Part shown: positions 47,990-58,411 of the stretch, piece by piece | Layout of the letters: each line of letters starts with the position of its first letter | Position numbering within the stretch: the stretch's first letter is position 1 | DNA from: Papio anubis | Lineage: Eukaryota > Chordata > Mammalia > Primates > Cercopithecidae | Length of the DNA: 64,000 bases | Reading direction: 5' to 3' | Assembly (NCBI RefSeq): GCF_008728515.1 | Contig: NC_044981.1 | Coordinates: 131,689,937 to 131,753,936, forward strand | Notes under the pieces: generated by a model | The model's input: the letters and a program-made list of their open reading frames with translations, nothing else | What the model was told of the DNA's origin: nothing | Database searches by the model: none | Made by a program: the position numbers and the translations under genes

Positions 47990-48123
47990 TCCTCTGACGG
48001 CCCCAGCCAGGGAATTTCAATTTGAAACCTAGCGGAGGGAGGAGGCAGGCGCGGCTGCCGGCGGCTGGGACCGAAGAGGGACGGGTCCCCGCGGCGAGCG
48101 AGCTCCTGAGGTGCGGCGTCGGG
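47990..48123 (+). other. Candidate non-coding first exon of a plus-strand gene
   Basis: Just downstream of the GC-box cluster, ending in a consensus donor (TCGGG|GTAAGG, GT at 48124-48125). A second possible donor is GAG|GTGCGG near 48110. There is no ATG between 47990 and 48123, so it would be 5' UTR. The start is approximate because no initiator is obvious. The product is unknown. Confidence 0.5.
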
Positions 48124-48990
48124 GTAAGGAGGCGTGCGGGGCTGCACGGGCCGGGCAACTGGTCAGTGTGGGGCTGCAGGGGCGGCTCAGATTTTTCCTC
48201 TGGCTGCAGCTGGGAAGCTGATCCCAGGCAGGAAGCGGTGGCTGGACGGTCCCACCGGGATGGGGGGCGGGGAGAGGGGGCCCGGCTTTGGGATTTTCTG
48301 AGGCTCCCTCTCTCCTTTCCCTCCCGGTCTCTGCCCGACCTGATTCCTGCCCCGGGGTCCGGGTCCTGTTGCTTCGAGCCGGATCCCGGCTTCGCTGCTC
48401 CCCGCGGTCCCCCTCTTCCCTCTTCCGGGGGACCGGGGCTGCGTCCTGGCGGAGCCAGGAGAGGCGGGGGCACGGGGAGGACGCCGTCCCTCCCGGGGTG
48501 CCGTGGGCTCAGGTCACGCGTCCGGGCCCCGTGGAGCAGCAGCGGGAGAAATCCGTCTCCATCCCCCCCGCGCGGGGAGGGGCTCGGCCGCCGCGTCGCC
48601 CTTCAGGAGGAGGGTTTTAGGAGGGGAAGCGCGGGCCGGCCGCGCGCGTGGGGACTGCGGGAAGCCGGGCGAGGGCGGCGCGCCAGCCCCACGCGCGGTG
48701 CGGGTCGGGCCCGGCGTCGGCTTGCGCCCGCGCCCCCAGCTGCCGCCTGCGCCGTCTGGGAGCTGCGGAGAGGGACGCGTGTTTCGTGCTCGGATCGTTA
48801 CAGTTCCCACACCCAGGCCATCTCACCACCGATGGCTTGTTTTTTCCTCCTCCCGCGCTGGGGGCCGAGGGTTGGGAGCATTTTTAGGGGAGCAGCGGGG
48901 AAGGACGAGGAGAACCTAAAGGAGCGCGACAGGGTTGAAGTCGGCGTCTGGGGACCCCATCCCCAGGCGCAGACGCTGCCCCCAGCAGCC

Positions 48991-51082
48991 TGACGTCTGT
49001 GGTAGGACATCAGTTATGCTTCTCCAGATCGCTCACCTCCCCTGAGGTCAAGTTTATTTATTTATTATTATTTTTATTTTTTTAAATAAAATGAGGTTTG
49101 GCGAGAAGAACTCCTGCCTAGAGTCTATTATTTTGGGGAGGGGTCTGGGTATGGAGCCCTCCCTACTGACCCGGGTAGTCTTTCATTGAATTGCCCCATC
49201 AACACCACAGCTGCCCCTAATTTTAAGATCCCTGGGTGGTTGGGAGGGAAGGTGGAACCTAGAGAAGCTGTGGCTATATTTTCACTTTTCTGAATCACAT
49301 CTTTCCCCAGTTTCTTGAACTTCTTGCCTCTGAAATGGCGTGTGTGTGCCAGGCGTCTTGTTCCTCTTGTTACTGTTATTTAAGCTGTTTTTTAAAAAAA
49401 GACTTTCGCGGTTTTCCCCTCATTTCTTCAGTCTTTATTTCCTCCCCACCCCCCGTTTTTATTGTTTTTTTTTTTTTTTCCAACTGAATACTTTATTTCT
49501 GTGGTCTCTTTATAATGCTCTTGAGAATTAGCATTTCAGTTGGTGTTCTGTCACATTTCACCTTGGGCTTAGCACTTGAGGGAAACTGAGTCAATTTCTA
49601 TGCTGCAAGGGCTAGGATTTAGAATTCTCAAGCTTTGAACAGGTTTCAGTGGGGAACGAATAGTGCTTAATCCTATTCAGTTTCCCTTTGCAGGCTCATT
49701 GCTGTGAGAAATCACTGGGTGGCTGTTGCAGCCGCTGATGGGGGCTACACTGCAATGCAATCTTGAATTGTGATAAGGGCCAACGGGGTACATCCATCAG
49801 GCTGTGAGTTTGACGCAACTTTTAAAGAGCTATGCTGTGTCACCTGTCAGAGCTCGAGTGGTCATTCTTTTAATTCAATTTAAGAACTACCATCAAACTT
49901 CAGATATCTATTCTTGGGAGGTTATTGGAGAACTGTACAACTGGTAATGGCTTGGAACAATGGTGTGGATTTAGCGCTAATTTAATCCTATCCTGTCTTC
50001 CTCACTTCTTGGGCAGAATTCCCACTGAAGTCAGTAGTGGTCTTGTGTGCAGACAGACTGCTGAGAACAAGAGGCTGCTCATTTAGCGTAACGGGAAGGG
50101 ACGGTTTCTTTCCTTTTAAAACATCCCTCTGTAAGAAAGACCTAGTCATAACAGTTCTTTAATCTTTCACCACTAGTCCAAGTAGTTAAGAGCACTTTTT
50201 GCAAAAACCTTCGAAAGAAAATTTGTGGATGAATTGAGCCACGTCCCTCGAACTCTTGATATTTACATTGGATGGTGATTGTTAAGATTAAAAGCGATTT
50301 AAAAAATCAGTTAACAAAGCTATAATTTCAGTAAAATTTTTCCTAACTTTTGTAAAAAACGTAAACTGCCAGGGAGCATTTTGTAGCAACTGGGTATGTA
50401 TGCTTCAAATCTGAAATTTAAGTCCAAGTAGAAAGAAGCAAATATAATTTAGGGGATGAATCTGAAGAGAAGCCACCAAAAAAATAACTATCTAAATATA
50501 AAATAAGGAAATTCAGATATCTTTTGCTGTATTTCGGGAGATAGCTTTAGGGCAGTTTGCTCACTTTCATACGTGTTCTTAAAGACTTACTGACTGCCTG
50601 GGTCCATCATTAGATATGCGAGCACTTGGAGGTTTCCAAATGAGCTTTGTGCTGATCTGAGTTGCTGAGCTAGTTAGATCCTTGGCTTCTTAACGTAACA
50701 TTCTTGTGGCTTACCCTTTCCAAATTACTACTTCTAAGGAATTGAGTTTAAAAAACCTAACCAGTGACCAGAAAGTAAAAATAGGTATTTAAAAATCAGA
50801 ACCATGTCCACGTGTACTACCCAACCACTTGCTTTCAACTAAAAATACTTGCAAAGATGACAAAGCAGTCCACAACCAAAATATTTATTGGTACAATTTC
50901 TCTGTAATTAGTAATATTGTACAGTTATGTTTAACATCAGGTTCTGCCCTGAATCACCCCTCTCATATTACTGTGGCCAGTGAACTACAAAGGTTGTATC
51001 TTTGCCATTTCATTTAGGAATGTGGGGTTTATATTTTATATTGCAGAATGCTAAATATTTTTGAAGGTTTTGTTTTGTTTCT
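48991..51082 (+). other. Presumed first intron, repeat-free
   Basis: 2.1 kb directly after the island with no Alu, L1 or LTR, only T-rich tracts (49060-49085, 49462-49480). Such exclusion of insertions is common around promoters and intronic enhancers. The intron assignment depends on the exon-1 donor. Confidence 0.45.
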
Positions 51083-51152
51083 GTTTCTACCCTGTCTTTA
51101 CTAAAAATACAAAAATGAGCCGGGCATGGTGGCGCACGCCTGTAATCCCAGC
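51083..51152 (+). mobile_element. Small internal Alu fragment
   Basis: Only the mid-linker and start of the right monomer are present (TACTAAAAATACAAAAATGA … CTGTAATCCCAGCT). No tail and no head: a 70-bp chip. Confidence 0.88.
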
Positions 51153-51870
51153 TGAAGACACGGGCTCTTTTCTTTCTTTTTTGAACTGAAGTAGTCTGTT
51201 TAAAAGCTGTGTGTGGACTTTTTATTGAAAAGTATGACTTGCTACTAGTGTTATAAGGCAAATAAACAGTTTATCGGGATCAATACCACTGAGTCACATT
51301 TTGCATTTCTAAAATCTGTATTGTTTACTTGGAGAAAACAAAAGAAATGTGCCTACCTCCTTCCTCCATCCCACCTTTATTTAGAAACATTTCCAGTGGG
51401 CTTTTTTTTTTTTTTTCAGATTCAGAATTACTCTACCTAACCACTGGGTACCCTTACAGATCTCAAAGCCTCAAGTAAATGTTTATGCTGGCTTTCGTAG
51501 TCAGCAAATAGTAGCCAAACCCTAATTTACTACTCTTTTATAGAATCTTGGAATCTCAGGGCTGAACCCTTAGGAGTCAGCAGATCCACTCTTAGCCCTA
51601 GTCTCTTCCTCTCAACATGCAAACAGTTCTAATCTCTTTGGAATGTCTGAGCAAACAGAAGATTTGTATGTGATTCTGTCACCTTCTAGACAGAACATCC
51701 TTTGGGATGCCATGTTTTGGCATAAACCAGCAACTTGATACTGTACGATTTGTAGCATTTCTCTGCGTGGGCAGTGCCCTGGACTAAAATCTAAAATGGA
51801 GTCAATGCCTGGTGTCGTTAACTATAGAGAAATAGCCTCCAAGTTAGCTATTAGAGTTATTTAGAAGTTA
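51153..51870. other. Unassigned intron-like interval
   Basis: Unique-looking. A segment near 51542-51640 (TAGAATCTTGGAATCTCAGG) faintly resembles an ancient SINE. Confidence 0.35.
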
Positions 51871-52169
51871 TAGCCGAGTGTGGTTGCTCACACCTGTAAT
51901 CCCAGCACTTTGGGAGGCCGAGGCGGGCAGATCACGAGGTCAGGAGATGGAGACCATCCTGGCTAACACCGTGAAACCGCGTCTGTACTAAAAATAAAAA
52001 AAATTAGCCAGGCGTGGTGGCGGGCGCCTGTAGTCCCAGCTACTCGGGAGGCTAAGGCAGGAGAATGGCCTGAACCCGGGAGGTGGAGTTTGCAGTGAGC
52101 CCAGATTGCACCACGGCACCCAAGCCTGGGCGACAGAGCGAGACTGCGTCTCAAAAAAAAAAAAAAAAA
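51871..52169 (+). mobile_element. AluY-like element
   Basis: GCAGATCACGAGGTCAGGAG and ATGGCCTGAACCCGGGAGGT are AluY-type. Poly(A) at 52154-52169, AGAAGTT flanks on both sides. Confidence 0.93.
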
Positions 52170-52237
52170 GAAGTTGTTACAGGGAAGCCAAGAAGGAAAG
52201 AAATAAATCATCTCAGTTATCATCTAGAAATGATTTA

Positions 52238-52557
52238 TAGTTTTTGTTGTTGTTGTTGTTTTGTTTTGTTTTTGAGACACAGTTTCACTCTGTCGCCCAG
52301 GCTGGAGTGCAGTGACTGTGATCTCGGCTCACTGCAACCTCCGTCTTACCAGTTCAAGTGATTCTGGTGCTTCAGCCTCCCAAGTAGCTGCGATTACAGA
52401 TGTGTGCCACCATGCCCGGCTAATTTTTGTATTTTTAGTAAAGACAGGGTTTCACCATGTTGACCAGGCTAGTCTTGAACTCCTGACCTCAAGTGATCCA
52501 CCCGACTTGGCCTCCCAAAATGTCGGGATTACAAGTGTGAGTCACCGTGCCCAGCCG
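52238..52557 (-). mobile_element. Alu
   Basis: (GTT)n tail, antisense dimer. Flanks GATTTATAGTTTTTG / GGTTTATAGTTATAG indicate the duplication. Confidence 0.95.
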
Positions 52558-54534
52558 GTTTATAGTTATAGCTAATGGATTTTGGTAGCTTTTTCTGTAA
52601 AGTATGTGTATGTATGTGTATTTCATATGAGAAAGGGAATATTGTATGTATTCGTGATGTGAAGCACCTACTCATTGTATTTAATAAATATTTGATGCAT
52701 TAATTCATTGAACCTTTAATATATTAGAGGAGAAGAATCTTTAGTGAAGATTCTTTGATAGAGTTGACGTAGAAATGGGTAATGTTTCATGTAGAAATAT
52801 CATGTCGGTAATATTTCATTTAGAGGATTTGCTTTCTAACCACTGGTATTGTTTCTCCTGGTTTTGTGGTTGGCTTCGGATCTGTGTTGTAAGTTTCTTA
52901 GATGCATGTTTTTCATGTCTAGAAGAGTAGATAATCTGTGTATTTCTGTGGTGTTGGGGTAGTATTAATTTTAATTAGAATTTCAGAGCTTTCTGAATTT
53001 TCTTATTTCAAAGTGATATCTCTTACCCCTTGGCATTGGAATAGATTTCATGTGATCTATGAGTGCATTCATACTGCTTCTGGATTTTTTTTCTTCAAAG
53101 ATTGCAATTGAGCTAATTTCATATTCTCAGTTATCTTTAAAATCAAAACATGTTTTCACTTCACAGATACCTCTCTGAATTTTGCATATTTTCACTCTAG
53201 CATATTAGAGCCATAAAGTCAAAAAGTACATAGATTATCTCCCAAATAATCTGGAATAAATTGAAGGATAAGAACAATCTTTTCTTGAGATCTGAGCTGT
53301 ATCTTAAGTAAGGTTTTGCTTTAGATAGCCAAGTTGACATTTTGCATAGATAACTAAATCCGGCATCATGGGGATAATTTTAGTTCTTCCCAGGTTAGGA
53401 ACTGGAGGGCATGGAAAGGCTCCCAAAGTGGTTTTGTCAGTGTTCATCTGTAGGACCTTATTGCCTAGGTCAGTTAGGGTAGTTCATGCATTTAAACCAA
53501 ATCTTTCTGAAGAGACCGGTTTCTTCTTTCTTTGCTCTTAGGGCCTCACCATCAACCTTCAATAAAGAATTTTCAAATACTTAAAGACCTATGTTACCCT
53601 TCAGTTGCCTTTTTCCAGAATAATTGTGGTTTTAAAAAACTTGTCATATAGGTCTGATTACCAGCTCTGAAGTCACCTTTTCCAAGCTCTTGTAATCAAG
53701 TTTCCAGACCTGCTGATGGGCGTCAGGGCTGGGCCATTGTAACAACAGTGCTGAATTTACTCACATTTTTCAGAGTTTCCTACATTCTATCAATATATGT
53801 ACATATCCCAGTAGCTTAAATACATAAAATTAAAATGTGATTTACACTCTGCCATAATTCTTTGTTTCTTTCTCTCTTTGTCCAGAAGCTACTTGTTTTT
53901 CACCCTAGATTCATTTACCTCGAGGGCCAGAAGGGAACTTGGAGATAATTTGGTTCAGACTCCTGACCTGCGGGGGAGAGTGGGGTTCTTGGGCCTCACG
54001 GGTGCATAAACTGCCTGAGACTAAGTGAAGTATTGAGCTCCCATGTACATACTCTCCTGTGTGTGTGCGGCATCTCTGTGTGTGTGTGTGCACAAGTGGA
54101 TGAGAGAGACAGGTTGAGGGAGAAAGAGAACTTTAGGAGCGGTTTTTGAAAGGGTTTTGGGAAACAGAAAAGGTTGAGAACTGATGTTTCAGTTCTTATT
54201 TTCGAGATTAGAAGATGGATGTTTTAAGAGCATTCTTTTGTTTTTCTCTTCTTTTTCATTTTTTCACCCTATTCCTCTTTTCATCATTTATTCTCCCCTA
54301 CCCCCCATTGTATTTCTTTCCATTTATTTGAATTCATTTAGTTGACCCCCATTTACATACCTGTCAAGGTTAAACTGAATTCTGATATAATCCTGGCCAC
54401 TCATATTCTTACCTGTGAACTTAATGAATGTACATTTATTTCCTCACAAATTTCTTTGATGGAATATTGATTAGAAGGGATCAGTAACATGTCCATGCTA
54501 TTTGATGCTGGTTAGACTGCCACATATGCCATTG
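52558..54534 (+). other. Intron-like interval, no repeat recognised
   Basis: 2 kb with no clear transposon. A weak old-SINE-like piece at 53930-54010 and a short GT tract at 54058-54092. No supported exon. Confidence 0.4.
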
Positions 54535-54690
54535 TGATCTTGGGCAAATTATTTCTCAAAGCCTCATTTCCTGTAGTAAGGGGTTAAAAATCATACCTAC
54601 CTCAGAGTTCCATGAGGATTAAATGAGCTAATGCTTATAAAATGCTTCACAGAGTGCCTGGCATCTGTAAAAATTACTAGGTTAAGAAAA
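54535..54690 (-). repeat. MIR SINE
   Basis: AAAGCCTCATTTCCTGTAGT, CATGAGGATTAAATGAGCTA and GAGTGCCTGGCATCTG fit an antisense MIR. Confidence 0.85.
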
Positions 54691-55251
54691 GTCCTAGTGG
54701 GTTGGTTACTGGTGAATATGTAGTAAGCAGATTTCTTGCAGTGGTCAGGAATAATTATCTGTGTGGAAGTACAGTGTTTGATATGAAACAGTAATTTCCT
54801 ATGGTGATCACAAGTTAAAACCACTTTTTAACAATTTCAGTCCAGTGTCTATAAATGTTTGAGCTTTTAGAAACTCTTGTCTTCATTCTTTTTGGTAATT
54901 TACAAAAGAACATATATATGGCAAAACAGTTGGGATCTAGTTTCAATAACACAGGGATAATGTAGTCTTTTTTGTTATGTTGCCAGAGGTAACTGATTAT
55001 AAATGTAAAATTGTGTGCATATGCTCTATTATAACTTCTCTCTATAATCACAGTAAACTTGCTGAAAAAAGCCTATTAGTGAGTAGAATTTTTATTGATA
55101 ATGTTTAAACCTCTGCATATGGCATTAAAATGTAACCTTTATAAATCTGTGTGAAATATACCTGCACACATAATTTCCAGCAACATAGTATTTTAACTTG
55201 TTAGTTGCCAACATTAAGAAATTGGATTTTATATCAATATTTTTATTTTAG

Positions 55252-55401
55252 GCTAGAAAAACTGGATGATGGTGTAGCACTGGGCCCACTGGGTCCACTG
55301 GGTCTGTTGCTTCTGGTGCTGTCACGCATCAGCTGCTTTGCTTAACCTGTCCCTGACGCATGCATTTTATGCTCAGTTCTAGCTTTGTTCTGGGTTCCAT
55401 C
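55252..55401 (+). other. Candidate 150-nt internal exon
   Basis: The acceptor is TTTTTATTTTAG|G with the AG at 55250-55251. The donor is CCATC|GTAAGT with GT at 55402-55403. A short uORF (ATG ATG GTG TAG) lies near 55267. A later ATG at 55360 stays open for 14 codons to the exon end (hydrophobic, ending …SSSFVLGSI, signal-peptide-like). That would place a start codon here if the splice joins to a coding exon downstream. No downstream exon is visible in the window. Splice-like sites occur by chance in introns, so this is tentative. Confidence 0.35.
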
Positions 55402-55479
55402 GTAAGTAATCCTGTAAGGCGTGAAGCATTGATAATCAATAAACATGTAAAAAAAAAATAATAAGGAAGCTAATGGTTT

Positions 55480-55650
55480 TGCAGCACAGACTATACACCA
55501 GGTGCTGTAATTGGTACTTTATATATGTTAATAACCCTGCTCCTTTTTTGCAGCACTGTCTTGGAGTAGCTGGTGTGCTCATTTTATGGATGAGAAACTG
55601 AGGCTTAAAAATTGAATAAATGGCTCAAGGGCACCCAGCTTGTGTATGGC
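55480..55650 (+). repeat. MIR SINE
   Basis: ACACCAGGTGCTGTAATTGG and GGATGAGAAACTGAGGCTTA are MIR core and flank. Confidence 0.8.
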
Positions 55651-56201
55651 TAAAACCCTTGTTTTTTCTGTGAGTTCCAGTTATTGCTTTTAATTGTTTG
55701 ATGTTTTTACTCAGTAGAAGTTGATGTTTTTTGGAATTTGTTGGCATTTGCAGTGTCTAACTTTTGTGAAAGACAGGCTTGCTTTCCTGACTGGGTTCAC
55801 CCATCTAGTTTTTTGTGTAAAGGTATGATTATGAAGCAGACCTGAGTACTACTTTTAGTTGTGTGATTCTTGAATTATGCTGGAACAGGGAGTACCCTTC
55901 ATCTAGTTTTTCAGACTAGAAACATTTAGAGTAATGTTTCTAGCCTGATGTTTCAATATTAGAAAAGTATACCAGAGGATAAAACACATCGGAATAAAAT
56001 GTGGCTCTCCCTCGACCTTTAGTTTCTGCCTTTCTTGTGGTTTTGCACTTTTTGCTTTCATTTAAAGTGCAAATGGCATTCCCTGGGGTGCTTTATATGA
56101 TTTAGAAAGTCAGGTAGTACTGTAGGGATTATGAAGAAAAGCAGCAGACTAGTGCCCTAGCTCCCTTCTTGACAGATTTCTACTCCCCTGAGGTAACTAC
56201 T
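55651..56201. other. Intron-like interval before the retrovirus
   Basis: No repeat or exon recognised. Confidence 0.35.
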
Positions 56202-56709
56202 TGTTGGAGGCTGAAAGAACGAGGGTTGTAATCAACTCAGTATACCACTGGAGGCTATATGAGTAAGCAGCAAACTTTTTCCATAAATGCAGAATGTTGG
56301 CAAACTGACAAACTGCATATGCCACCCAGAAGGAATGCTGAGGGCAGTCACGCCCCAAGTGCAGTGTTTCTTGTGATTAGGTACATGTGACGCCTGTTAG
56401 TAACAATACGAACCTGTGATCAATTAAGCAGTAGACCAATCATTACCTCCTCCTCCCTGCTCTTGTTACCCAATAAATAAAAAGGGCTGTGGAAGCTCAG
56501 GGGTTGCCTTTGCTCACTAGAAGCAGGGAGCTCTTTTCTTCTTTCCCTGGCCCTTTAAAACAGTTTCTTTTGTGTTTTTTTTTTTTGTTGTTGTTGTTAT
56601 CATTTCCACGCTCATCCCTTCGTTTGGTCTCATAATGATGATCTCAAGTAGTAACAGTAGTAACTGTCATAGTGATGGTCTTAAGTAGAAACTGTGGCAG
56701 TCTGCCACA
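56202..56709 (+). repeat. 5' LTR of the compact ERV
   Basis: 508 bp, begins TGTTGGAGGCTGAAAG and ends GTCTGCCACA. AATAAA at 56472-56477 can serve as poly(A) signal. Differs from the 3' LTR at about 28 substitutions plus a few indels by eye. Confidence 0.93.
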
Positions 56710-56711
56710 AG

Positions 56712-56729
56712 TGGCGCCCGAACAGGGAC
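56712..56729 (+). promoter_or_regulatory. Primer binding site, tRNA-Lys3 type
   Basis: TGGCGCCCGAACAGGGAC, two bases after the 5' LTR, is perfectly complementary to the 3' end of tRNA-Lys3, the primer of MMTV-like viruses and lentiviruses. Confidence 0.93.
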
Positions 56730-56744
56730 TATCAGTGACAAACA

Positions 56745-57005
56745 GAGACCTGAAGAGACCTGAGGAGGCCTGCAGGGACAAATAGAGATAAGTAGGGATA
56801 AATAGAGACAAACAGAGACAGATAGGGAAAGATAGGGACTTGCACCAACTTGGAGGAACTAACAGGGACCATAGGAACAGACAGGGAAAGATAGGGATAG
56901 GTAAAGACTAGCAAAGACTAGCAAAGACTAGCAGAGACTAGCAGAAGCCAGCAGAAACTTGCAGGGACAGACAGAGACAGATGGAGACAGGGTCCTATAG
57001 GGACT
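56745..57005 (+). repeat. Purine-rich tandem repeats in the ERV leader
   Basis: Degenerate GGGACAGACAGAGACAG-like units plus four to five copies of GACTAGCAAA (56906-56950). Nearly no pyrimidine runs on this strand. Confidence 0.85.
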
Positions 57006-57222
57006 TGAACGAGGAAGGTCTGCTGGAACAGAAAAAACTAAAACCAACCAGACAAACGAGAAACCCCAATACAAGTCTGCCGGCGGCAACATAAGGAGAC
57101 GAACAAACTGTGTGGGTGCCCTCAAGGTGTGTGTGACCATGGAATGGAAGACTGGAGATACCCGTGGATTCCAGCTACAGGCCTGATTCCCTTAGTACAA
57201 GCCATGAGCCAGTTGAATCTGA

Positions 57223-57429
57223 ATGCAAAGTTGGAACAGAGGACCGACTGGAGTCACACTGACATCAACCCCCATGACATGGGGACAGATAAAGAAAACT
57301 ACGCAGGAGGCTGAGAAACTGTTAGAGTGTCAGGGTCAGGCAGAGACCACTGACTCCATGTTTGTGGCCATGCTGGCCATGGTTTCCTGTGTGTCTGTAA
57401 GATCAGCTGGACCACCAACCGGCAATTAA
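57223..57429 (+). pseudogene. Rec/env-signal-peptide-like open frame of the ERV
   Basis: A 68-residue frame that follows directly after a stop (57220). Residues 18-25 (MTWGQIKK), the following TTQEAEKLLE and the hydrophobic DSMFVAMLAMVSCVSV resemble the part of HERV-K-class env that encodes the long signal peptide, shared with Rec. The frame then ends after SAGPPTGN, 57 bases before the 3' LTR. That fits a Rec-type second exon better than a continuing env. The basic N-terminal part expected of Rec is not in frame, so the product is probably non-functional. Homology is judged by eye. Confidence 0.55.
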
Positions 57430-57473
57430 GGGCTGCACAGGCTGTAGTTGCCTTTCTCAATTAATTCAAAAAC

Positions 57474-57486
57474 AAAATGGGAGAAA
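57474..57486 (+). promoter_or_regulatory. Polypurine tract (plus-strand primer)
   Basis: AAAATGGGAGAAA directly abuts the TG of the 3' LTR. Confidence 0.7.
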
Positions 57487-57990
57487 TGTTGGAGGTTGAA
57501 AGAATGAGGGTCGTGATCAACTCAGTATACCACTGGAGGCTATAGGAGTAAGCAGCAAACTTTCTCATAAATGCAGAATGTTGGCAAACTGACAAACTGC
57601 ATATGCCACCCAGAAGGAATGCTGAGGGCAGTCACGCCCCAAGTGCAGTGTTTCTTGTGATTAGGTACATGTGAAGCCTGTTAGTAACAATACGAACCTG
57701 TGAGCAATTAAGCAGTGGACCAATCGTTACCTCCTCCTCCCTGCTCTTGTTACCCAATAAATAGAAAGGGCTGTGGAAGCTCAGGGGTCTGCCTTTGCTC
57801 ACTAGAAGCAGGGAGCTCTTTTCTTTTTCCCCTGGCCCTTGCTTTAAAACAGTTTCTTTTTTTTTTTGTTATCATTTCCACGTTTGTCCCTTCGTCCCTT
57901 TGTTCAGTCTCCGAATGATGGTCTCAAGTAGTTAACAGTAGCAACTGTTGTAGTCATGGTCTCAAGTAGTAACTGTGACAGTCTGCCACA
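57487..57990 (+). repeat. 3' LTR of the compact ERV
   Basis: 504 bp, TGTTGGAGGTTGAAAG … GTCTGCCACA. A short duplication (CCCTTCGTCCCTTTG) near 57890 distinguishes it from the 5' copy. Confidence 0.93.
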
Positions 57991-58112
57991 GCTACTTTCA
58001 CTAGTTTTGGTTTTATTTTCTGGTGTTTTGTCTCTAAATAACATGATTTTCTTGTTTCTTGATTTTTTTAAAGTGACAGAATATTTTTATGTTTTATTAT
58101 TTGTTAAAAGTT

Positions 58113-58411
58113 TAGTGGCTGGGCACGGCGAATCACGCCTGTAATCCCAGCACTTTGGGAGGCTGAGGTGGGCGGATCACCTGAGGTCAGGAGTTCGAGA
58201 CTAGCCTGGCCAACATGGTGAAACCCTGTCTCTACTAAAAATACAAAATTAGCTGGGTGTGGTGGTTCATGCCTGTAATCCCAGCTACTCAGGAGGCAGA
58301 GACAGGAGAATCGCTTGAACCCAGGAGGTGGAAGTTTCAGTGAGCCAAGATCGTGCCATGGCACTCCAGCCTGGGCAATGAGAGTGAAATCCTCAAAAAA
58401 AAAAAAAAAAG
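58113..58411 (+). mobile_element. Alu
   Basis: Full dimer with 17-A tail. Confidence 0.95.

Larger units (their letters stand above)
47750..48990. promoter_or_regulatory. CpG-island promoter, probably bidirectional
   Basis: 1.2 kb of very high GC with dense CpG, unique in this window. GC boxes at 47872-47881 (GGGGCGGGGC), about 47891 and 47967-47978 (GGGGGCGGGGCC). No TATA or CCAAT box near them. Outward-facing splice donors lie on both sides (minus 47758, plus 48124). This is the only gene promoter I can support. Housekeeping-type, broad initiation is expected. The gene is not identified. Confidence 0.9.
56202..57990 (+). mobile_element. Compact endogenous retrovirus, HERV-K (betaretrovirus-like) class
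   Basis: Two direct LTRs (56202-56709 and 57487-57990, TG…CA) enclose 777 bp. ACTACT before and GCTACT after form a 6-bp target duplication with one difference, as in HERV-K-class elements. A primer binding site, a purine-rich leader, a Rec/env-signal-like frame and a polypurine tract are present. gag, pro, pol and nearly all of env are absent. Group within HERV-K not determined; the LTR is possibly LTR14-like, a weak memory. Confidence 0.88.

Noticed and set aside
47835..48473. 212-codon Pro/Arg-rich frame on the minus strand
   Set aside because: Same GC-composition effect; no domain, and it crosses the likely start sites.
48022..48993. Long open frame (323 codons) on the plus strand of the CpG island
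   Set aside because: It starts at a non-ATG codon, spans the exon-1 donor and is rich in Gly/Arg/Pro as any frame in GC-rich DNA. Overlapping open frames exist on both strands.
57129..57314. Second open frame in the ERV interior
   Set aside because: Different frame from the Rec/env-like piece; no resemblance to a retroviral product, so treated as chance or leader.
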